Assembly: GCF_001591005.1 (NCBI RefSeq)
Contig: NZ_BCTY01000009.1
Coordinates: 1 to 64,000 of the forward strand
Length of the DNA: 64,000 nucleotides
Direction of reading: 5' to 3'
DNA from: Sphingomonas sanguinis NBRC 13937
GTDB taxonomy: Bacteria > Pseudomonadota > Alphaproteobacteria > Sphingomonadales > Sphingomonadaceae
Position 1 is the first letter of the stretch. Every line of letters starts with the position of its first letter. The translations under genes and the position numbers were made by a program. The notes under the pieces are model-generated. The model did no database searches. It was not told the origin of the DNA and worked only from the letters and a program-made list of their open reading frames with translations. Shown piece by piece: positions 47,865-54,892 of this stretch.

Positions 47865-48596
47865 CTACCGGGCTCGCCGGGCGGCGGCGAGGACATGGGC
47901 GGTCAGGGCGGCGTCGTCATGGTTCATGTAATGGCCGCCCGGCAGCGCGATCACCTTGGCATTGGGTTGCTTCAGCAGCGGGCAGAGACTGTCCCTCTCC
48001 TTGATGCCGTAGATACAGGTCAGCGGGGCCCAGTCGATCGTTCGCGCGGTCGTGATTCCCCAGCTGTCGGGCTTGCCGCGATAGGCGAGCCCGGACGGAT
48101 CGGAGCGGAAAAAGGCGGTCTCGCCCGGCACGACCAGGATGATCGCCGCCACGCGCGGGCGCAGATCGGCGGGCAGGCGGGCGAGGCCGGTCTGCAACAT
48201 ATCCGCGCCATAGGACTGGCCGAGCAGCACCAGCCGACGCGAGCCTGCTTCCTGCGCGGCGCGGCGGACCAGATCGGCGATCAGCGCGTCGACCTCGCCC
48301 CGCGTGCGGGGATGGCGGAACAGGACCGGCGAGTTGACCCCGCTGACCGGGATTCCCGCCGCGCTCAAGCTGCGCGCGATCACGCCGCCCATGCCATAGC
48401 GAAGCCCCATATCGCCCGACAGCGATAGTACCAGTATCGGCTGGGCCCGGCCCTGCGCGGGAAAGCGGACAAACGGGTCTCGGTCGAAATAACTTCCCGA
48501 ATAGAGAAGGATAGCGACGCCGGTGATGACCAGCAGCAGGATCGCGGCGACAATATTGCGGCCGTTGCGGCGGTGGCGCGCCAAGAGATCGGACAT
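47865..48596 (-). CDS. AcvB/VirJ-family periplasmic hydrolase
   Basis: A 243-residue protein with an N-terminal membrane helix (about 14-34) and a VirJ/AcvB alpha/beta-hydrolase domain: VLSLSGDMGLRYGMGGVIARSL, the nucleophile elbow LLGQSYGADML, ILVVPGETAFF and the C-terminal His in LPGGHYMNHDD. In Agrobacterium the related AcvB hydrolyses lysyl-phosphatidylglycerol, made by LpiA/MprF. An MprF gene lies 6.3 kb away in this window. AGGACAGG precedes the ATG. Family clear; lipid substrate inferred. Confidence 0.82.
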   Translation of the reverse strand: MSDLLARHRRNGRNIVAAILLLVITGVAILLYSGSYFDRDPFVRFPAQGRAQPILVLSLSGDMGLRYGMGGVIARSLSAAGIPVSGVNSPVLFRHPRTRGEVDALIADLVRRAAQEAGSRRLVLLGQSYGADMLQTGLARLPADLRPRVAAIILVVPGETAFFRSDPSGLAYRGKPDSWGITTARTIDWAPLTCIYGIKERDSLCPLLKQPNAKVIALPGGHYMNHDDAALTAHVLAAARRAR

Positions 48597-48782
48597 GACC
48601 TGTCCTACCGCTATTGTCCGCCCATTGTCACGGGCCCCCAACACCGCTTCACGAAGCGTTATGAAAAATCTGTAATGTTGCGATCACGCGCTCTATGCGC
48701 GTGATCTGCCATCGGGCAGCGCGATAGGGACCGTCGGATGGCGGAATGCCGCTTTCCCGCCGGACCCATGCACCAAGGACCA

Positions 48783-51700
48783 ATGCCCGTGACCAAGCCG
48801 ATCTTTTTCGATCCCACCGGACGCCGGGGCACATGGGCCCGGCGCGGGGTCGCGGTCATGATCCTGTCGGTGGTGATCGCGGCGATCGCCTTTGCGACGA
48901 CGCTGGTCGCGGTGCCCAATTCGGGCGTGTTGCCCTTGCCCTTCGCGCGCCGCCAGCCGATGACGCTGGAGCCCACCGCCCAGTTGAAGGGGCGGCGCGG
49001 CCAGTGGCTGCCGCGTAAGGCGGTGGCGCAGGGGCATACCCCGCTGACCATTGCCTTCTACACGCCGGGCAACGACTCGGCGCTGTCGTCGCTGCGCGCG
49101 CATATGGGCCAGATCGACTGGCTGGTCCCCTCGCTGATGAACGTTGCGGGTCCCAAGGCCGAGCTGCAGATCAACAACGATCCCAAGCTGGCGACGCTGA
49201 TTGCCCGCGCCGCCAAGCCGCCGCGTCTTCTTCCCATGGTCCAGAATCTGGCCAATGACGAATGGGACGGCCAGGCGATCGCGCGGATCATCGCCAGCCC
49301 CGCCGCCTCCGAAAAGCTGGCGACCCAGCTGGGCCAGTCGATCACGGCCAATCGCCAGTCGGGCATGGTCATCGACTTCGAGAATCTGCCCGCCAGCGCG
49401 ATGCCCGGCTATCCGCGCCTGCTCCAGCGGATCAAGGCGCACCTGCCCAAGGGCGCGGTGCTGGCCGTGACCGTGCCCGCCGAGGACGAGGCGTGGCAGT
49501 TGCAGCGGCTGGCCAAGGTCGTCGATCGGGTCATGCTGATGGCCTATGACGAGCATTGGCAGACCGGCACCCCAGGCCCGATCGCGTCGCAGCCCTGGTT
49601 CCTGCAGGCGACCGAAAAGGCGCTGCGCGAGGTCGGTCGCGACAAGCTGATCGTCGCGCTGGGCAGCTATGCCTATGACTGGCCGACCAAGGCCGACGGC
49701 CCGGCCGAACCCGCCGAAGCCAAGTCGATCGAGGAGGCTTGGCTGATGGCGCATGACAGCCAGGCCAAGGTGACGTTCGACCCGGCCAGCGGCAATGCGG
49801 GTTTCGCCTATGACGAGAATGGCGAGCATCATACCGTCTGGATGCTCGACGCGGCCACCAGCTGGAACCAGCTCCAGGCGCTGAAGCAGCTGGGCATCGA
49901 CGATGTCGCCTTCTGGCAGCTGGGCAGCGAGGACCCTGGCCTGTGGGCCGACTTCGCGGCGTTTCGCAGCACGGCGCGCGGCGTCATTCCCCGGCTGGGT
50001 TCGATCACCTCGCCGCTGAATGCCGATGTCGAGGGGCCGGGGGAAATCCTGCGCATCACCGCGCAGCCGACCGATGGACAGCGCGCCCTGCGCTACGACA
50101 AGGACGGCATCATCCGGAACGAGGTCTATCAGACGCTTCCGACTCCCTATGTCGTCCAGCGGGCGGGCGCGGTGCCCAAGACGATCGCGCTGACCTTCGA
50201 CGATGGGCCCGATCCCGAATGGACGCCCAAGATCCTCGACGTGCTGGAGCGCGAGCGGGTGCCGGCGACCTTCTTCGTCATCGGCGAGAATGCGCTGCAA
50301 CATCCGCAACTGCTCCGCCGCATCGTCGATGGCGGTAGCGAGCTGGGCAATCACAGCTATACCCATCCCAACATGGCGACGACCAGCGACCGGGGCATCA
50401 AGCTGGAGCTGAACGCCACCCAGCGGCTGATCCAGGCCTATACCGGCCGTTCCACGACGCTGTTCCGCGCGCCCTATTTCGGCGACGCCGAGCCGACCAC
50501 GGGCGACGAGATCGGCCCGGCCCTGGTCGCGCAGAATCTGGGCTATACCGTCGTCGGCCTGCACGTCGATCCGAACGATTGGCAGCGGCCGGGCGTCGAC
50601 CAGATCGTCCAGCAGACCATCGATCAGGTCCACGGCGCGACCGAGGAGAATTCGGCCAATGTCGTGCTGCTCCACGATGGCGGCGGCGACCGTGAACAGA
50701 CGGTCGAGGCTCTGCCGCGCATCATCGATACGTTGCGGGCGCAGGGGTATCGCTTCGTCCCCGCGTCGCAACTGGTCGGGATCAGCCGCGACCAGGCGAT
50801 GCCGAAAGTCGAGGGCAGGGACCTGCTGGCGGTGCGGACCGATGTCGCCATCTTCGTCTTCCTGGCCTTCGTATCGGCCGCGCTCGCGTGGCTCTTCTAT
50901 CTCGCCATCGCGCTTGGCATCGCACGCGCCGTCGTCATGGCGGGTCTGGCCTGGTTCCAGGGCCGCAAGTCGAAGCCCGTGCCCCCCGAATATACGCCCA
51001 GCGTCTCGGTCATCATCCCCGCCTTCAACGAGGAGCGGGTGATCGTCCAGTCGGTGTCGCGCGTGCTGGAAAGCCATTATCCGGGGCTGCAGGTCATCGT
51101 GGTCGATGACGGGTCGAAGGATCGCACCAGCGCCGTGGTGCGCGAGGCCTTTGCGGGCGAACCGCGCGTCCAGCTGCTGACGCTGGTCAATGGCGGCAAG
51201 GCGGCGGCGCTGAACCGCGCGCTTCAGGATGCGACCGGCGAGGTGCTGATCGCGCTCGACGCCGATACCCAGTTCGAGCCCGAGACGATCGCCAAGCTCG
51301 CCCGCTGGTTCGCCGATCCCAAGCTGGGCGCGGTGGCGGGCGATGCGCGGGTGGGGAACCGGGTGAACCTGGTGACCCGCTGGCAGGCGGTCGAATATAT
51401 CACCGCGCAGAATCTGGAGCGCCGGGCGCTGGCCGGGTTCGACGCGATGACGGTGGTGCCGGGCGCGGTCGGCGCATGGCGGCGCACGGCCCTGGATGCC
51501 GTGGGCGGCTATCCCGAGAACACGCTGGCCGAGGATCAGGACCTGACCATCGCGATCCAGCGGGCCGGGTGGCGTGTCACCTATGATCCGCGCGCGGTGG
51601 CGTGGACCGAAGCGCCCGAGAGTTTCAAGGCGCTCGCCAAGCAGCGCTATCGCTGGGCGTTCGGCACGCTGCAATGCCTGTGGAAGCACCGTGCCGTGCT

Positions 51701-52106
51701 GCGCACGGGCAAGCCCGCCGGGCTGGCGCGGGTCGGTCTTCCCCAGGCCTGGTTGTTCCAGATCATCTTCGCCGCCATCTCGCCCCTGATCGACCTGGCG
51801 CTGATCCTGTCGGTCATCGGCACCGCGATGCGCGTCGCGCAGCATGGCTGGGCGCAGACCAGCACCGACGTGTTCCAGATGGCGGCTTACTGGGTAGCCT
51901 TCACCTCGATCGACGTGCTGTGCGGCTGGCTGGCGTACCGGCTGGACGGTAACCGGGTGCGCTACCCCGCGCATCTGCTGGTCGCGCAGCGGCTGGTCTA
52001 TCGCCAGATCATGTACTGGGTCGTGCTGCGCGCGATCAGCTCGGCGATCGGCGGGTGGATCGTCGGCTGGGGCAAGCTGGAGCGTACGGGGAACGTCGCG
52101 GCGTAA
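48783..52106 (+). CDS. Three-module protein: GH18-like hydrolase, NodB deacetylase, GT2 synthase
   Basis: A 1107-residue membrane protein. After an N-terminal helix (about 18-40) comes a GH18-like domain (85-390) with the catalytic VIDFE (Asp198, Glu200). A polysaccharide deacetylase domain follows with all motifs: TFDDGP at 471-476, HSYTH, RAPYF, DPNDW and LLHDGGG. Membrane helices near 690-735 lead to a cytosolic GT2 domain: DDGSKDRT (about 774), LDADTQF, EDQDL and QRYRW, then three or four C-terminal helices. The set resembles PgaB (deacetylase plus hydrolase) and PgaC (synthase) on one chain and predicts synthesis and deacetylation of a GlcNAc-type polymer. AAGGA precedes this ATG. Confidence 0.9.
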   Translation: MPVTKPIFFDPTGRRGTWARRGVAVMILSVVIAAIAFATTLVAVPNSGVLPLPFARRQPMTLEPTAQLKGRRGQWLPRKAVAQGHTPLTIAFYTPGNDSALSSLRAHMGQIDWLVPSLMNVAGPKAELQINNDPKLATLIARAAKPPRLLPMVQNLANDEWDGQAIARIIASPAASEKLATQLGQSITANRQSGMVIDFENLPASAMPGYPRLLQRIKAHLPKGAVLAVTVPAEDEAWQLQRLAKVVDRVMLMAYDEHWQTGTPGPIASQPWFLQATEKALREVGRDKLIVALGSYAYDWPTKADGPAEPAEAKSIEEAWLMAHDSQAKVTFDPASGNAGFAYDENGEHHTVWMLDAATSWNQLQALKQLGIDDVAFWQLGSEDPGLWADFAAFRSTARGVIPRLGSITSPLNADVEGPGEILRITAQPTDGQRALRYDKDGIIRNEVYQTLPTPYVVQRAGAVPKTIALTFDDGPDPEWTPKILDVLERERVPATFFVIGENALQHPQLLRRIVDGGSELGNHSYTHPNMATTSDRGIKLELNATQRLIQAYTGRSTTLFRAPYFGDAEPTTGDEIGPALVAQNLGYTVVGLHVDPNDWQRPGVDQIVQQTIDQVHGATEENSANVVLLHDGGGDREQTVEALPRIIDTLRAQGYRFVPASQLVGISRDQAMPKVEGRDLLAVRTDVAIFVFLAFVSAALAWLFYLAIALGIARAVVMAGLAWFQGRKSKPVPPEYTPSVSVIIPAFNEERVIVQSVSRVLESHYPGLQVIVVDDGSKDRTSAVVREAFAGEPRVQLLTLVNGGKAAALNRALQDATGEVLIALDADTQFEPETIAKLARWFADPKLGAVAGDARVGNRVNLVTRWQAVEYITAQNLERRALAGFDAMTVVPGAVGAWRRTALDAVGGYPENTLAEDQDLTIAIQRAGWRVTYDPRAVAWTEAPESFKALAKQRYRWAFGTLQCLWKHRAVLRTGKPAGLARVGLPQAWLFQIIFAAISPLIDLALILSVIGTAMRVAQHGWAQTSTDVFQMAAYWVAFTSIDVLCGWLAYRLDGNRVRYPAHLLVAQRLVYRQIMYWVVLRAISSAIGGWIVGWGKLERTGNVAA

Positions 52107-52122
52107 GCGGCGTCCCCGTCGC

Positions 52123-53451
52123 TCAGGCGGCGGAACGCGTGTCGGGCGTCAGCGTCAGGCGGACGCGCAACCCCGGCGCATTGTCCTCCAGCGCCAGCGT
52201 TCCGCCATGGAGATGCGCCACCGCGCTGGCGAGCGATAGGCCGAGCCCTGCGCCACTTTCGGTCCGCGCCGCGTCCAGCCGGCCGAAACGCTTCAACGCC
52301 TCGTCGCGGCGTTCCTCCGGGATGCCGGGGCCGTCATCGGCGACGATCAGGACCGGGCCCGGCTCGACCCGCACGGTGATCTCGCCCGCGCCATATTTCA
52401 GCGCATTGTCGATCAGATTGGCGGCGGCCTGCCCCAGCAGCTCGCGGTGGACCCGCGCGACCAGCGTCTCAGGGCCCTCGGCGCGGATGGTCATGCCCCG
52501 ATCCTCGGCCAGCGGCTCGAACATGTCGGCGACATCGCGCACCATCTCTGCCAGGTCGGCGTCGACAAAGGCGTCGCGGCCGAGGCCCGCTTCGGCCCGG
52601 CTGATGCGCAGTGCGGTGTCGAGCATGGCGAGCAGCCGGTCGCCTTCCTCCAACGCGCGGCCGACCGCGACACGCGCATTCTCGTCCCTACTCTCGGCCA
52701 GCGCGCGGTCCAGCGTCGCGCGCAGCCGGGTGAGGGGGGAGCGCAGGTCGTGCGCCAGCCCGTCGGTCGCGACCTTCAATTCGGTCATCAGCAGGGCGAT
52801 CCGGTCGAGCATCGCATTGACCGCCTGGGCCAGCGCGTCGAACGCGTCGTCGCCGCCATTGGGGATGACCCGGCGCGACAGGTCGCCGCCCGCGACCGCA
52901 TGGGCGGTGGCGACCGTATCCTCCAGCCGCCGCTCGATCATCCGTGCAGCGGCCCATGCGGCGAGTGCGGCGAGCACGATGGCGGCGGCCATGCCGACCC
53001 CCATCGCCTCTTCCATTGCCAGCGCGACGCGCAGCTCGCTCTCGATGACATGGCCCGCCAGCATCCGCGAGCCATCGGGCAGGCGGGTCGCCATCACCCG
53101 CATCCGTTCGGGTTGGGAATGGCCGATCCGAAAGATCTCAATCGTCGCCGAACCGGGCGCGGGGACGTTGGGCGGCCAATCGGCGATGTTGCCCGCCACG
53201 AACCGTCCGCGCGGATCGGTCAGCAGGATGACCGACAGCGGCAGGCGGTCGGTGGTCATCCGCCGGTCGACCGCGGCACGGACCGCCGCTTGGCCCCCCG
53301 ACAGCCATACGCCCGACAACTCGTCGCGCAGATCGCTGGCGGCGTCCTCGGCCTGATCGGCGATCTCGCTGCGCGTCAGATGGCGCACGGTCGCCACCAT
53401 CGCGCCTGCGCCGACCAGTTGCAGCGCAAAGACCAGCAATGCGAAGCGCAA
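52123..53451 (-). CDS. Membrane sensor histidine kinase
   Basis: A 442-residue kinase with two membrane helices (about 3-22 and 150-172) around a 125-residue periplasmic sensor domain, then HAMP, a dimerisation domain with the phospho-acceptor His in GLAHDLRSPLTRLRA, and an HATPase domain with NLIDNALKYG, ADDGPGIP and GAGLGLSLA. The start appears to be TTG, since no ATG or GTG is in frame between it and the preceding stop 26 bases away. Partner of the response regulator directly upstream. Confidence 0.88.
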   Translation of the reverse strand: MRFALLVFALQLVGAGAMVATVRHLTRSEIADQAEDAASDLRDELSGVWLSGGQAAVRAAVDRRMTTDRLPLSVILLTDPRGRFVAGNIADWPPNVPAPGSATIEIFRIGHSQPERMRVMATRLPDGSRMLAGHVIESELRVALAMEEAMGVGMAAAIVLAALAAWAAARMIERRLEDTVATAHAVAGGDLSRRVIPNGGDDAFDALAQAVNAMLDRIALLMTELKVATDGLAHDLRSPLTRLRATLDRALAESRDENARVAVGRALEEGDRLLAMLDTALRISRAEAGLGRDAFVDADLAEMVRDVADMFEPLAEDRGMTIRAEGPETLVARVHRELLGQAAANLIDNALKYGAGEITVRVEPGPVLIVADDGPGIPEERRDEALKRFGRLDAARTESGAGLGLSLASAVAHLHGGTLALEDNAPGLRVRLTLTPDTRSAA

Positions 53452-53477
53452 AGTGGTCGAGCGGAGGACCGCCGGTG

Positions 53478-54167
53478 CTATTTCTCGACCCCCAGCTTAT
53501 AGCCCGAGCCGCGCACCGTATGCAGGAGCGGGCGGGCAAAGCCTTCGTCGATCTTCTTGCGCAAGCGGCTGATATGCACGTCGGTGACGTTGGTGTTGGG
53601 ATCGAAATGGAAATCCCAGACCCCTTCCAGCAACATGGTGCGGGTCACCACCTGGTCGACATGCTGGAGCAGATATTCGAGCAGCCGATATTCGCGCGGT
53701 TGCAGGTCGATCGGCTTTCCGGCGCGGCGCACCCGGTGGGCAAGCAGGTCCATCTCCAGATCGTCACACACCAGCTTGGTCTGCGGCGCGTTGCCGGTGG
53801 TGCCGCTGCGCCGGATCAGCAGGCGGATGCGGGCCAGCAACTCGGCAAAGACGAACGGCTTGGTCAGATAATCGTCCGAGCCGGAGGTCAGCCCCGCCAC
53901 CCGGTCCTCGGGCGAGGACAGCGCGGACAGGATCAGTACCGGCGTTTGGATGCCCGCCGCGCGGATCGCGGCCAGCACCGACATGCCGTCCATGCCGGGC
54001 AGCATCCGGTCCAGGATGATGCAGTCATAGGTGCCGTCGGTCGCATGGAACAGGCCATCGCGCCCGTTCGCGGCATGATCGATCAGGAATCCTTCTTCCC
54101 GCAACCCGTTGGCGATGTAATCCGCCGTCGAGCGATCATCTTCGATCAGCAAAATCCTGTTGGCCAC
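53478..54167 (-). CDS. OmpR/PhoB-family response regulator
   Basis: A 229-residue regulator. Receiver: IEDDRSTAD, phospho-acceptor Asp53 in CIILDRMLPGMDG, Lys in DYLTKPFVFAEL. The winged-helix DNA-binding domain has LQPREYRLLEYLLQHVDQVVTRTMLLEGVWD and THVRGSGY-like VRGSGYKL. GTG start with GGGAGGA upstream; the start lies within the end of the PDZ gene (32-base overlap). It may bind the repeated TGAC-N6-GTCA sites at 54697-54744 upstream of its own operon. Confidence 0.92.
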   Translation of the reverse strand: MANRILLIEDDRSTADYIANGLREEGFLIDHAANGRDGLFHATDGTYDCIILDRMLPGMDGMSVLAAIRAAGIQTPVLILSALSSPEDRVAGLTSGSDDYLTKPFVFAELLARIRLLIRRSGTTGNAPQTKLVCDDLEMDLLAHRVRRAGKPIDLQPREYRLLEYLLQHVDQVVTRTMLLEGVWDFHFDPNTNVTDVHISRLRKKIDEGFARPLLHTVRGSGYKLGVEK

Positions 54168-54564
54168 GCTGTCCTCCCGACGCGCTCCTTAGCAGCGTGA
54201 TCGTAAGGAGGCCATGGTCGCGCGCGACTTCCAGCTGGACGGGAGAATCGATGCGCCGCGCGGCCTCGTCGCGCAGCATCGCGAAGGATGTCGCGGGGTG
54301 GCCGTCGATGGTCATGACCGTATCGCCGACATGCAGCGGGGGCTTCACCGGCGGCATGGGATCGCCCTCGACATCGCTGCGCAGGCTGGTGACGACCAGG
54401 CCCGGCCGATCGTCACCGACGGGGGCGAAGGTCGCGCCGTAGAGGGTCGATGGCCGGTGCGGCCCGGCACGAAGCGGCATATGCCCGACCAGCAGCGCCG
54501 TCGCGGTGCCACCGACCAGCGCGACCAGCCCCGCGCCCCAGCCGACGATCCTTAGCCCCTTCAT
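54136..54564 (-). CDS. Membrane-anchored PDZ-domain protein
   Basis: A 142-residue protein with one N-terminal membrane helix (about 5-28) and a periplasmic PDZ-like domain: RPGLVVTSLRSD, then PPLHVGDTVMTIDGHPATSFAMLRDEAA and a final strand LLTITLLR. No protease domain. First gene of the operon with the regulator and kinase, so it may be a ligand or modulator for the kinase sensor domain. AGGAAAG precedes the ATG. Confidence 0.75.
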   Translation of the reverse strand: MKGLRIVGWGAGLVALVGGTATALLVGHMPLRAGPHRPSTLYGATFAPVGDDRPGLVVTSLRSDVEGDPMPPVKPPLHVGDTVMTIDGHPATSFAMLRDEAARRIDSPVQLEVARDHGLLTITLLRSASGGQRGQQDFADRR

Positions 54565-54892
54565 ATCGGCCACTTTCCTGCGGCCACCGGCAGCGCACGC
54601 GGCGCGGCGATCATGGGGGCCTGGACGGCGGGCAGGGGCGATGCGTTCACCCTGTCTGCATAGCCGCCATGACCTGAGCGAAGCGTGGGCGAAGCATGAC
54701 GCTTCTGTCATGTGAAGGGCAGGTGGCGCGTGACGAACTTGTCATGTGCCCGTAAGGCAGCGGGGCCGGGCGGCGCTTTATGCCGCCGGGTTCCGTGATG
54801 GCGGGGTCTGAAAACGGAAGTGGTAGGCGTGTGACGCAAGGGCATGGGGTGGCGGAACCGACCTTTGGTTCGATGGTGGCGGGGGTGATGGC
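54565..54892. other. Divergent regulatory region between the PDZ/two-component operon and mprF
   Basis: About 330 bases with no convincing gene. It contains two related operator-like sites (next entry) and a hairpin GGCGGC-GCTTTAT-GCCGCC near 54769-54787 in the mprF leader. An open frame continuing upstream of the PDZ start crosses the operators and has no family support. Confidence 0.6.
54696..54748. promoter_or_regulatory. Tandem operator-like repeats
   Basis: Two 19-base sites 34 bases apart: ATGACGCTTCTGTCATGTG (54696-54714) and GTGACGAACTTGTCATGTG (54730-54748), identical at 14 of 19 positions. Each contains the inverted repeat TGAC-N6-GTCA. They sit between two divergent promoters. Confidence 0.6.

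Noticed and set aside
48693-51974. A 1093-codon open frame on the minus strand opposite the GH18/NodB/GT2 gene
   Set aside because: It is the antisense of a gene with intact catalytic motifs in three domains; its product is low-complexity Arg/Gly/Asp-rich, typical of shadow frames in GC-rich DNA.
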